From: Methanobacteriota archaeon
GTDB lineage: Archaea; Thermoplasmatota; Poseidoniia; Poseidoniales; Poseidoniaceae
Direction: 5' to 3'
Assembly: GCA_018701175.1 (NCBI GenBank)
Contig: JABIWF010000028.1
Span: forward strand, 1 to 42,456
DNA: 42,456 bases
The notes beneath the pieces are model-generated. The model was not told where the DNA came from, made no database searches, and worked only from the letters and a program-made list of their open reading frames with translations. Below are positions 9,184 through 19,600 of this stretch, in pieces. The translations under genes and the position numbers were made by a program. How positions within the stretch are numbered: the stretch's first letter is position 1; every line of letters starts with the position of its first letter.

Positions 9184-10860
9184 TTACAACTCATCGATGT
9201 GAACTCTGTGTTGTTCACCGGTGTCTCTTGAACGAACGGTTACAGTTTGGTCTTCAAGCGATTGGTGATCGACCGTTATGCACCTTGGGACACCAATTTC
9301 ATCGGCCCGAGCATAGCGTCGACCAATCGAGCCACTCGAGTCATACATAGATACAATGTTAGGTTTCATGCATAACTTGGTGTGAATCGATTTGGCAAGT
9401 TCACCCATGCCGTCTTTTTCAAACAATGGGAATACGCAATAATCGACTGGTGCAACATGATCGCTTAGGCGTAGAGTCGTATATTCTTCTCCATCTTTGC
9501 CCACTTCATCGTAGGCATGGTCAAGGATGTGCCAAATGATCCGATCGATCCCGAATGCTGGCTCAACCACATGAGGAATGTACCATTCTCCAGAGAGGGT
9601 TTCAGTTCGCTGGTCTCGTTTCACATGCTCCGACTCAATCATCACTACATCACCCGTTTCAAGGGTAAGTGCGAGTGGGAAATGAGTTTCTGATGGAAGG
9701 TTTTCGACGGCGACTTTGACTGCACCTGCAAGTGCTCGGAATGCAGGTCCTGCTTTTGCACCATCAATGGTCCAACCATCAATTTCAACGACTTGTGGCT
9801 CGTCAAACTCGCGCCGAGCTCGCAATGTCTTACCAGTAGCGTTTTCGTGCGCCTCAAGGTCATAGCAGCCTCGATGTGCAATTCCTACACACTCAATCCA
9901 TCCGTAGGATCCGTGGATTTCAGCATCCCAGCAATCAGTCGCATAGTGAGCCATCTCATCGGCTTCATGTTGACGGAACCGCAGTCTCTGAGCATCAATT
10001 CCAACTTTCGTCAAAAAGTCAAATGTTTTGGCCATAAAATATCCAACCGTTTCGTGACGGATGATGTTTTTCTCGACTGCTTCACTGAACGTCATCTTGA
10101 CTTCGCCTTGCTCATCAGCTACCAGTGTAATCACATGGCCATCCCAAGCGGTGAAGTCATGTTTCGCCGGCTCATGAGGATTGATGAAATATTCCAATTC
10201 AGCCATGTTGAACTCTCGTAATCGAATCATTCCCTGTCGAGGAGATATTTCGTTTCTGTATCCTTTACCAACTTGCACTGCTCCGAACGGAAGGCGTTCT
10301 CGGTTGTGGCGATACAATGCTGGGAATGAAGTGAACATTCCCTGAGCGGTTTCTGGTCGCAAGAATCCTGGGCGACCAGAGCGCCCTGCACCAATGGTTG
10401 TGTTGAACATGAGATTTTGTGCGGTAATTTCTGTCCATTCCACCGCATTGCAGGACGGGCAATTTGGTTGCGATTTGTCTAAAAGCGCTTGCAAATCTGC
10501 CTTTGTCAGCGAGTCTGGATTCGGATGGAACGCTTCGAGTAAGGTATCCGCTCGGCTTGCTTCCTCACACGCCGAGCACATGGTCATAAAATCCGAAAAT
10601 TCACCGACGTGGCCAGATGCCTCAAGTACAGCGTATGGGGTGACCGTTGGGCAGGAGAGTTCGACGATGTTTCCGAGTGATAGCCAGTGGTTAAGCCATG
10701 TTTGGTTTACGCGATTTCTCAGCCTTCCACCAACTGGTCCAAAATCGTACAATCCCTTGGCTCCGCCGTGGATTTCAAAAGCAGGGAGCAAAATTCCTCT
10801 GCGTTTGAGCATTCCAGACAAACGTTCCAATCTGGCGGTATCTGCATCGGACATAGTCAC
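9184..10860 (-). CDS. glyS: Glycyl-tRNA synthetase, archaeal/eukaryal type
   Basis: RRGILLPAFEIHGGAKGLYDFGPVGGRLRNRV; FLRPETAQGMFTSF; EISPRQGMIRLREFNMAELEYF; VVEPAFGIDRIIWHILDHAY; class II aaRS motifs. Confidence 0.93.
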   Translation of the reverse strand: MTMSDADTARLERLSGMLKRRGILLPAFEIHGGAKGLYDFGPVGGRLRNRVNQTWLNHWLSLGNIVELSCPTVTPYAVLEASGHVGEFSDFMTMCSACEEASRADTLLEAFHPNPDSLTKADLQALLDKSQPNCPSCNAVEWTEITAQNLMFNTTIGAGRSGRPGFLRPETAQGMFTSFPALYRHNRERLPFGAVQVGKGYRNEISPRQGMIRLREFNMAELEYFINPHEPAKHDFTAWDGHVITLVADEQGEVKMTFSEAVEKNIIRHETVGYFMAKTFDFLTKVGIDAQRLRFRQHEADEMAHYATDCWDAEIHGSYGWIECVGIAHRGCYDLEAHENATGKTLRARREFDEPQVVEIDGWTIDGAKAGPAFRALAGAVKVAVENLPSETHFPLALTLETGDVVMIESEHVKRDQRTETLSGEWYIPHVVEPAFGIDRIIWHILDHAYDEVGKDGEEYTTLRLSDHVAPVDYCVFPLFEKDGMGELAKSIHTKLCMKPNIVSMYDSSGSIGRRYARADEIGVPRCITVDHQSLEDQTVTVRSRDTGEQHRVHIDEL

Positions 10861-10961
10861 ACCTATTCACCGCTGTAAGAACTGGCCTTTCAACCTCACC
10901 GTCATGCAAGGCCCAATATTGCCAAGCGTAGCGTTAAGAAGAACCGCCGATATTGCAAATC

Positions 10962-11276
10962 ATGGGGCAGTCAATGGTGGCTATCGTCGAACCAGACTGT
11001 ACTGGTTGCGACCTTTGCATTTCTCATTGTCCGTTTGAGGCTTTACTACCGCTCGCTTCGAACCCCGAACATCGCAAACATTCGAAAAGACCGGTCGTTG
11101 TCGTTGCAGAACAATGTGTGGGCTGTCTTTCATGCATTGGGTCATGTCCAACGGGTGCTCTCCACGAGGTTGCGATTCCAATTGATGCCTCGCAGTCGCC
11201 TCTTTTGCTGATGCCTGATTCGCCGGACACAGAACCTGTCAACCGCTGGAAAAAAGGCGGAATCGGTTGGGCTTAA
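10962..11276 (+). CDS. 2x[4Fe-4S] ferredoxin-type protein
   Basis: CTGCDLCISHCP and CVGCLSCIGSCP motifs; ORF starts at TTG 10953, ATG at 10962 or 10974. Confidence 0.85.
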   Translation: MGQSMVAIVEPDCTGCDLCISHCPFEALLPLASNPEHRKHSKRPVVVVAEQCVGCLSCIGSCPTGALHEVAIPIDASQSPLLLMPDSPDTEPVNRWKKGGIGWA

Positions 11277-11289
11277 CCGAATTTTTGTA

Positions 11290-11305
11290 AACGCTTTGAA
11301 GCGTT
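11290..11305. repeat. Perfect inverted repeat AACGCTTTGAAGCGTT (possible hairpin)
   Basis: AACGCT/AGCGTT stem around TTGA; lies between the ferredoxin stop and the helicase start. Confidence 0.5.
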
Positions 11306-11357
11306 AATTTGATTTACTCCTTGCACGCGACTCCGACCACGGGGAACGTGAAAAAAA

Positions 11358-14300
11358 ATGGCAGATATTCACTACTTGGACAATCCTTTGGAAACAGAGG
11401 AACTCCTTGAGTTGTTGTGCCCACCCGTTCGAAACTGGTTCAAAGACAAATTTCCAGACTTCACAGACCCGCAGAAACTCGCAATACCGGCAATCATGGA
11501 TCAAGAGCACTTGTTGCTTTGTTCACCCACGGGTTCAGGTAAGACGCTGACTGCTTTCCTCACCATCATTGACCAACTGGTTCGTCGAGCTCTCGATAAT
11601 AAATTGGACAAGCGAGTCTATTGCGTCTACATCTCACCGATTAAGGCTCTAGCGAACGATATTCAACGAAACTTGATCGGGCCACTCACCGAGATATCGG
11701 AAACCTATTTGCCGAGCCGTGCTCAAGAAATACGTGTTGGACTACGAACTGGTGACACTCCCCAGTCTGAACGTCAAAAGATGCTTCGAAATCCGCCGCA
11801 TATTCTCATCACCACGCCTGAAAGCCTTGCCATTGCGATTACATCGCCAAGATTCCAGCCGATTGTGAGTGAAGTTGAATACATGATTGTTGACGAATTA
11901 CACTCCTTAGTTCCTACAAAGCGTGGCGTACACCTCGCATTGACCCTCTCCTATCTTGATACCCTCCTCAATCGGCCAGTACAACGTATCGGTATCTCTG
12001 CGACGATGGAACCTCTTGAAACGGTGGCTGAGTATCTCGTATCCAGCGATGACCGTGAAAGCCGTGGCGACAACACCAAAGTCTGCATTGCTAAAATTTC
12101 GGGTTCAAGGGAACTTGATCTAGACATTTTGATTACAGACCCAAAGTTCAGTGATCTCTCAGTTCTCAAAATATTTGATAAAAACGTCGAAGCGATTGCA
12201 GATTTAATTGCTGCACACACTACGACACTTGTCTTTGCCAACACGAGGAAAATGACAGAGAATATTGTGCTAAAACTTCGTCCTTATCTTGGTGATTTAG
12301 TCGCTGGACACCACGGTTCAATGGACAAAAAAATCCGCCTCGACGTAGAGAAGCAACTCAAGCACGGGCATTTGCGTGCTGTTGTAACTTCTTCATCGCT
12401 CGAGATGGGTATCGACATTGGTTCAGTGGATTTAGTTTTGCAGATTGGTAGTCCCGGTGATATCGCAACAGCCTTGCAACGAATTGGCCGAGCAGGGCAC
12501 CACGTTGGAGGTATTCCCCGAGCACGTTTCCTACCATCGAGTGTTGACGATTTGATTGAATTAGCGGCTCTACAGGCCGCTATCCAAACTGGAGATATGG
12601 ATCGACTTGATTTCCCTGAAAATTGTCTCGACGTAGTCGCTCAATTCATGATTGGTTTGGTGATTATCAACGATATTGATATTGATGAAGCCTACGAAGT
12701 TATTGTCAATGCTTGGTCCTATCGCAACTTTGAGTACGATGATTTTATCGAAGTTCTCGATATGCTTGAGGAAGAGCGTCGTGTATGGGTCGATTGGGAA
12801 GAGAACCTCTACGGTAAGCGTGGCTACTCTCGAATGATTTACTACACCAACATCGGTACAATCGCTCCTGATAACTCATATCTCGTGTTCAATGCTGAGG
12901 GTTCAATTCTCGGGCAACTTTCTGGTTCTTTCGTATCGAATCTCCGTGGTGGAGATGTTATTTTACTCGGTGGTTCAACCTACCGTGTCACAAACATACA
13001 GGGCACTCGCGTGAACGTTGCATCCGTGACAGGACATCGTCCAACAGTTCCTTCTTGGTCGGGTGAAGCACGCTCGCGCTCACGTGAACTTTCCAATGCG
13101 CTTTTGAGCCTTATCGGGCACTGCATTGTCGCTTTACGCCGAGAACAAGATCCACGCATTCTCCTCCGTGATGCGTATGGGTTGTCGTCCGATGTTGCTA
13201 ATGCCATTGCTCGACACCTCGAAGAACATTCGATTGACTCGTTCCAAGTTCCCGACCCAAACCGAATTTTGGTTGAGCAGGTAATCTCTGGTGGACATCC
13301 GACGTACATGATTACCACATGCCGAGGAAGAGGCTTCAACACGGCCCTCGGATACTTCATGGCTGGGCTTGCAGAATCCAACAATATTTCAGTTATCGAA
13401 CTCTCCTTTGATGAAAATGGGTTACTCATTCGTACTTCGGAAGAAGTCGACCCCGGTCAAATGTATCAAGCGTTCAGAAACAACGACCACATTGAGGTCA
13501 TTGAGCGATACATCGTAAACACACAGATTTTTGCCAAGCGATTCAGAGAAGTATCTGGACGCTCAATGATTATCCCGAAGCGAATTGGGGCTGAAGAAAT
13601 CAGCCCTCAACAGTTCCAACAACGAGCTGATGCTTTGCTCAATAAACACCGAACCATCGATGACAGCCTCTTGATGAGAGAGGCCAAGAACGAAATTATG
13701 TTCGGCGATATTGACATGAAGAGTCTACAACAATTCCTCAAACTTTGTGTCAAAGGTGATGCTCGCATTGTTCACAACAAGGTGACAGTACCATCCCGTC
13801 TGGGTATGTCCCTGTTCATGTCTGCGTTTGAGGACCTCATGGCAATGAAGACACGGGCGTTCTTGGTCAAGGACATCGATCCTGCAGTTCTCCAACGGCT
13901 TCTCGGAACGCGAAGTTTGGCGACAGAACTCAGCGAAGAACAACTATCGAAGTTTTACCTCGACAAAGCACCTATTCCCGAAAATGCAGACCAATTATTC
14001 ATTCTCATGTCGCACGGTGGTGGCTTAGATCCATCGTTCCAAAATCCGCTCTATAACGACAAACTCAAGGACATCGACCTTGATTTAATCCGTGGTTGGG
14101 TTCAAGAATTATGCCAGGCAGGAAAAATCACCAAGTTGGAAGGAACCGGTGCATCAGAACTCGATGGCAAATGGTTCAGTACATTCATGGCAGAAATTCA
14201 CGGAACGCTGGGTTGTCTCTCCGTCAACGGCGGAAAAGAGGTCGATGATTTACGCGAGTTGCACACTCGTGGACTTTCGTACAGGGTTGCTACTGAATTT

Positions 14301-16640
14301 GACGGCCGCACTCCTACAAAATGGGACGAAAAAGAACTTGGGGACCCACACGAAGCACTGCGTGTCAAAATTATCGAAATGCTCGGAAGTGAAGGTCCGC
14401 AAACCGGTGATCTTCTCAGCAACCGCTTACCGTTCCCTCGAAATATGGTTGATCGAATCCTTTTGGAATTGGAAACCCGAAATGTTCTTTCTGTCGGGTT
14501 TTACAAACAGACCGACGATGCAGAATACATTCTCAAAATTGATGAACATCGCCTCATAGATGGTTCTGAAGATGTTGTTGAATATCGGTGGGTGCAAAAC
14601 CTAGTGTTGGATAAAACATTCAGGCAATATGAGGATGGTTTCGCAGCTTTCGATTCACACGTTTTGTTCCAAAAGCAGCAAGAACTCCTGTACCGAGTCA
14701 ATGATTTCAGGTTCAAAGATTGGCAAGACATGCAATTGGATTCGGATGTTATCATGGGCCGATTGTTGCACAATCGTATGGGTTACACGACCAAAGAAAC
14801 CATTCCAATGTTGCTTGGTCTCAAACCTGAACCATGGATTGGTCCAATGGAAGAAGAACTTCTTCGACGAATCCCAATTGGTGAAAACGTAACCCGTCAA
14901 GAAATACTGGCTGATTTCCCGAAGGGTGATGAGCACCGTGCTCTTCAACGTGACATCAAGTACGCATTGTCAAATCTTGAGCGGCAGATGCTTGTCGTTA
15001 AGCAATTTGAGGATGTTTCCGGCCGACGGAGAAGACTTTCTCTCTTCCACCGTGTTCATGGCGTTTATGACACTATGGATTTCGAGAGTTCATTGGTCGA
15101 TTTAATCCGACGGATGGGTCCTGTCAAAGGCAGTACACTTCGTTTCTATGTCTCTCGTTCGTTTGAAGATCTAACCATTGCACTGATGAATCTCGAGAAG
15201 GACCAACGCATCGCCAAAGTCATGGCTCTGGTACCGGACCCTGAAGCCTTCTACTGCATGCCAGATGAAGTTGAACTCTTGCAACGGCCTCGCAGAGAAG
15301 ACCGAAAAATGCGAATACTTACGCAATCTGACCCGTACGTTTCACGTTTCATTTGGGAAGTACGCAGCGTTCTTGACCGTGGATGGTATCTTCCGGTCTT
15401 CAAGGGCATAGACCCAATCGGGAAAGTGTTAATGTTCAAAGTCAACGATTACCTTGTCATCAAAGACCTTCATGTTCCAACCGCTTACCTCGATGAGTTC
15501 TGTTCCGCATTTGAGATTCTTCTTGAGAACCACGCTGACCAATTGGTCGATGTTGCAGTGATGTCCAATTTCAACAGTGAACCAGTGGCTAATTTGGATC
15601 AGACCACACGTTCTGCTCTCGAATCGATTGGTTTCAAAATGGCTGGAGAACGCATGATCCGTGGAGGTGTTGTTGATCCGCAGCCGAGAGAGATTGCAGA
15701 ACGGGCTTTGTTCTATCAACATCATTTGCACCAGAAAACACGTCTTGAGCACGAAAGCGCTGCCGTACGGAAAGTTGATGAAATCCGAGACGATTTTGCG
15801 CTCCGTGGACGTTGCGAATTGTACCGTGTCGACCTCAAAAGTATGGCCAGTGCGAATCGTTTACATCAAGGTGTGAACCTACGAGGTCATCAAGTATGGT
15901 CAACATACGAACATTTCCAAAACCTGCTAGCTATCCGTGGAGAGCCGCATGAAGAAGAGCTATGGGATATCGTCGAGTTCTTCAGTACCAACTCCGACCC
16001 AAACTTGTTCAAGGAGCGACATGCACTTACTCAATCTGAGTTCAGAAAATTGGTTCAACCACTCATTCGAACGGGTCACATTGTGCAAGACTACCGTGGA
16101 GGATTTAGAACGGTTAAAGTGGATAAGAATGCAGACCGAGTCGAACTACGGCGAGAGTATTTACGAAACTTAGTCAAAGAGTATCCAGTCATTACACTCA
16201 AGCAACTTCTGCGCCTTGCCGGAACTCCATTCAAACCTGAGGAGATTAAGTCTGTTCTTACTTCCTTTGAGGAAGATGAAACACTCGTCAAAGGCTTCCT
16301 CATCGAAGATCTCGACCAGGTATGTTGGGGTCGTAAGAATTTGCTTGAGGAGGCGAGAGATATCCCTCCTATACGCGACTTTGTTCTCCCACCAAGCGAC
16401 CCGATTGCTCCCTACTTCGCTGATATCTTGAAGGAACGCTTCGGTTTCGGTTCAGCATATTTGGTGTTTAAGAATGCTGAACCGATTGCAGCCTTCAAAG
16501 CGAATACACGGAACAACATCATCGATATCAAGGATTACGAGGGCTCTGAAAAAGCATGGAGAATCGTGAAGGAATTTGCTTGGGAGCATCAAATGCCGCT
16601 GCAGACGGATTTGAGAATCGGCGGCAAGCGATTGAAGTGA
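11358..16640 (+). CDS. lhr: Lhr-type superfamily 2 DEAD/DEAH helicase with long C-terminal extension
   Basis: 1760 aa; CSPTGSGKTLTAFL, MIVDELHSLVPTKRGVHLALTL, GISATMEP, VTSSSLEMGIDIGSVDLVLQIGSPGDIATALQRIGRAGHHVGG (Lhr signature). Confidence 0.88.
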   Translation: MADIHYLDNPLETEELLELLCPPVRNWFKDKFPDFTDPQKLAIPAIMDQEHLLLCSPTGSGKTLTAFLTIIDQLVRRALDNKLDKRVYCVYISPIKALANDIQRNLIGPLTEISETYLPSRAQEIRVGLRTGDTPQSERQKMLRNPPHILITTPESLAIAITSPRFQPIVSEVEYMIVDELHSLVPTKRGVHLALTLSYLDTLLNRPVQRIGISATMEPLETVAEYLVSSDDRESRGDNTKVCIAKISGSRELDLDILITDPKFSDLSVLKIFDKNVEAIADLIAAHTTTLVFANTRKMTENIVLKLRPYLGDLVAGHHGSMDKKIRLDVEKQLKHGHLRAVVTSSSLEMGIDIGSVDLVLQIGSPGDIATALQRIGRAGHHVGGIPRARFLPSSVDDLIELAALQAAIQTGDMDRLDFPENCLDVVAQFMIGLVIINDIDIDEAYEVIVNAWSYRNFEYDDFIEVLDMLEEERRVWVDWEENLYGKRGYSRMIYYTNIGTIAPDNSYLVFNAEGSILGQLSGSFVSNLRGGDVILLGGSTYRVTNIQGTRVNVASVTGHRPTVPSWSGEARSRSRELSNALLSLIGHCIVALRREQDPRILLRDAYGLSSDVANAIARHLEEHSIDSFQVPDPNRILVEQVISGGHPTYMITTCRGRGFNTALGYFMAGLAESNNISVIELSFDENGLLIRTSEEVDPGQMYQAFRNNDHIEVIERYIVNTQIFAKRFREVSGRSMIIPKRIGAEEISPQQFQQRADALLNKHRTIDDSLLMREAKNEIMFGDIDMKSLQQFLKLCVKGDARIVHNKVTVPSRLGMSLFMSAFEDLMAMKTRAFLVKDIDPAVLQRLLGTRSLATELSEEQLSKFYLDKAPIPENADQLFILMSHGGGLDPSFQNPLYNDKLKDIDLDLIRGWVQELCQAGKITKLEGTGASELDGKWFSTFMAEIHGTLGCLSVNGGKEVDDLRELHTRGLSYRVATEFDGRTPTKWDEKELGDPHEALRVKIIEMLGSEGPQTGDLLSNRLPFPRNMVDRILLELETRNVLSVGFYKQTDDAEYILKIDEHRLIDGSEDVVEYRWVQNLVLDKTFRQYEDGFAAFDSHVLFQKQQELLYRVNDFRFKDWQDMQLDSDVIMGRLLHNRMGYTTKETIPMLLGLKPEPWIGPMEEELLRRIPIGENVTRQEILADFPKGDEHRALQRDIKYALSNLERQMLVVKQFEDVSGRRRRLSLFHRVHGVYDTMDFESSLVDLIRRMGPVKGSTLRFYVSRSFEDLTIALMNLEKDQRIAKVMALVPDPEAFYCMPDEVELLQRPRREDRKMRILTQSDPYVSRFIWEVRSVLDRGWYLPVFKGIDPIGKVLMFKVNDYLVIKDLHVPTAYLDEFCSAFEILLENHADQLVDVAVMSNFNSEPVANLDQTTRSALESIGFKMAGERMIRGGVVDPQPREIAERALFYQHHLHQKTRLEHESAAVRKVDEIRDDFALRGRCELYRVDLKSMASANRLHQGVNLRGHQVWSTYEHFQNLLAIRGEPHEEELWDIVEFFSTNSDPNLFKERHALTQSEFRKLVQPLIRTGHIVQDYRGGFRTVKVDKNADRVELRREYLRNLVKEYPVITLKQLLRLAGTPFKPEEIKSVLTSFEEDETLVKGFLIEDLDQVCWGRKNLLEEARDIPPIRDFVLPPSDPIAPYFADILKERFGFGSAYLVFKNAEPIAAFKANTRNNIIDIKDYEGSEKAWRIVKEFAWEHQMPLQTDLRIGGKRLK

Positions 16641-16641
16641 T

Positions 16642-16670
16642 TTGGTAATTCAATCATTTTACCAATTGGT
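16642..16670. repeat. Nested inverted repeats TTGGTAA-N10-TTACCAA and ACCAATTGGT
   Basis: Read directly; immediately after the lhr stop and upstream of ATG 16699. Confidence 0.5.
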
Positions 16671-16698
16671 TGATAAGGTATCGACCGATGCTCAATTC

Positions 16699-19600
16699 AT
16701 GAAATCTCGCGTACTGCTCGTCCTGTCCATATTTCTGTTCAGTTTGATGACACCACTTATCGGTTCCAGCAGTGCCCAAGGGCCTGCAGAGATGGAAGTC
16801 CTTGGTACCGCTGTCAATCCTGCGAACAATCACACATATCACCTGCTGAGTGCAAGTTCGTGGGAAGATGCAGCCGATGCAGCCCGTGGCCTTGATGGTT
16901 TTTTGACCACGATTGATGACGCTGAGGAAAATCAGTGGTTGTTCGATACTTTTGCCTCTTTCGATAACCAGTCGCGTCACCTCTGGACAGGTCTTTCCGA
17001 CGCAAATCAAGATGGTTCATACCGCTGGCATGACGGTTCTCCATTCTATTACAACAACTGGGGTGACAGCCAACCATCTGAAGGTGGTGACGAAGATTAC
17101 GTCCATATCGCTAGCACAAACATGGGCAACATCATGCCTGCCACTTGGAACGACTTGGAAAACGACCCTCAATACTTCCCTGTTTACGGCGTTGTTGAAG
17201 TCGGAGAAGGTGCAGATTTCTCACTGCGATTTGACGGCGAAAGCGACCACATCGAAGTACCTCACGATGACAATCTCAACATCTCAAACGGACTCTATCT
17301 CTCTGCGATGGTGTACCCATTCACGACTGAAGGAATCCAGTTCATTGCCATGAAAGGCGACTACGGTTGGGGGATGTATCTGAATGAAGGCATCCTTGGC
17401 TATGCATCTGAATACAGCCTTGCTAAACACCCAATGTCAAACATGACGATCGAAGATAACATTTGGTCGCATGTAGAGGTTGAGTTTGTCGAATCGATTG
17501 GTGGTGAGTTTAGAATCAACGGTGTACCTGCGGGCCTCATATCTGCCGAAGAATCACTCATCCCACTCGGCGACTTTGGCTCCAACGATTGTTTCACATC
17601 CGGAGATACCTGCGACGAACTGTACATCGGTAGCATGGGTGCAGGTTGCGATTGCAATTACTTCGAGGGTATGCTTGACAACATTTCCGTCGGAACTTTA
17701 TCTGATAACTTATCGGAATCTGTTTGGGTAAGCAACTGGTCGTTTGGTGAAGGGGAAGGCTCTTTCACAATGGACCACGAAAACCGAGAGGGTACTGTTT
17801 ACGGAGCAGATTGGGTTATGCCTGATGGGACGATTGTAGCACAAGCAATCGAACTTGACAACGATATCGACTACTACATTGAATCTGCACAAGCAGGTGA
17901 CCAACTGTTGTTTTATGGCGATGTCGATGTGATGACCAAAGAGATGTATTTCAATATGTTTTCATGGGGTGATTTCGGTAAGGAACCAATCACCATTGAT
18001 GTCTATATCGCTCATGACCGTGTTCCAAGTTCATGGGATCATGATGCCTATTATGAGGCTGAATTCAGTTACATGTGGGAGAGCTGGAGTTGGCCTGAAG
18101 AGGGCAACTGGTGGGTTGTACTCGTTCCCCGAGAAGATGTGGAAGATGTTACCATTGCCTTGACATGGGTTGTTGCAGACCCGCCGCCCGCCCTTTCTGA
18201 AATGACTGAACTCATCAATGGAATTCCAGTGACTGGACAGTCTATTGACAGCAATCGGCAAACCCCGTTTGAAGATAGAATACTGTACTATTATGTCAAT
18301 GTAACAGAGCCCCTTTCAAGTTTGAGTGTTGAAACATATGATGGGACTGGCAATATCAATTTGGGTCTTTCTTGGATGACCGTTCCGGACCCGTTTGACC
18401 AATGGTTTGATATTTTTGAGCCTGGTTTTAATGATGATGCTATGAGTATGGACTCGAAAATGTCATGGAGTAATGGGCCTGGCAACGATGAAGTTGCTAC
18501 CATCTACGATATTGAACCTGGGCTGTATTACGTCTCAGCCTACACCTATCAAAGAGCCTCAGATTTCACGATTAAGGCGAGTTATACCTATGCTCCCGAT
18601 AACATCGAGCCGGAAGACGCCATTGAATTGACACCTGGTGTTGCCTACGGGCCATTGAGTGGTTACGATGGATTATACCAATACTTCACCATCGATGTCC
18701 CTGCGGATACCGAACGCCTCGAAGTTGACCTCTCAGAGGGATACGGTGAAGCGACGCTTTTCATGAAATACCTTGAGGCTCCTGACGCTGGTAATTATGA
18801 CCACCTTTCGGGTAGTCCTGGGGCTGGAGATGAAATTGGGTTTAACGACCCGTCACCAGGCATGTGGTACATCTTAGTCTACACAGATGAAATATTTGCA
18901 AACACCATGATTACTGCTTCGTTTGAAGATCGATATGTGTGGAGTTACGATGGAACTCCAATCCAATTGTTCAACGGAGAAGAAATTACTGGAATGGACG
19001 CACCGGCAGGTGAGGAACTTTACTTCTTCATTGAGTTTGAATACCCTGCTGAATACCTTGAGGTTGTCACCTTTGGCGGCGAAGGATCACTCTATCTCGA
19101 AGGAGAGGGTAACCAACTCTTCATGGAGTGGGACGATGGCTGGGTCTTTGAAGAGGATAATGGCGATGGCAATGATGGCAAAACAGGTGGCCGGCAAGGT
19201 GGAATGCCAGAAATGGGTTTCACGACTTCTCCAGTGTTTGAGACCTCATACGGTGAAGGAACTGAACAGTACATGTTTGTCTCTATGCCAGCAAACGGAC
19301 GTTTCGACATCACATTGATCGCTATTGAAGATGTTACTGATGTTGGATTGGTTGCGAATTGGGTTGAATCCGATATTCCTCCAGTCGATCCAAATCCAGT
19401 CGACCCAGTCGACCCAATTGAGGCTCAATCGTGTCAAGAATTTGCTTCTGAAGAAATGACTTATATCGATGAATACGAAGATGGAGTAATTTCGCAAAGA
19501 GAATACCAACGTTCTTTCGAAGACTTTACTGATTTTGACGAGATTGATCTCAACGGTGACGGCGAACTTGAGTTCCGTGAGGTCGTTCAAGAAATCTGTT

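Noticed and set aside
10394-11038. 214-aa plus-strand ORF
   Set aside because: Mostly antisense to glycyl-tRNA synthetase and overlaps the ferredoxin; no recognisable motifs.
14092-14559. 155-aa plus-strand ORF inside lhr
   Set aside because: Out-of-frame ORF within a continuous conserved coding sequence.
19376-19425. Repeated GTCGACCCA-type units as a possible DNA repeat array
   Set aside because: Short in-frame proline linker (PVDPNPVDPVDP) inside the surface protein, not a CRISPR or mobile repeat.
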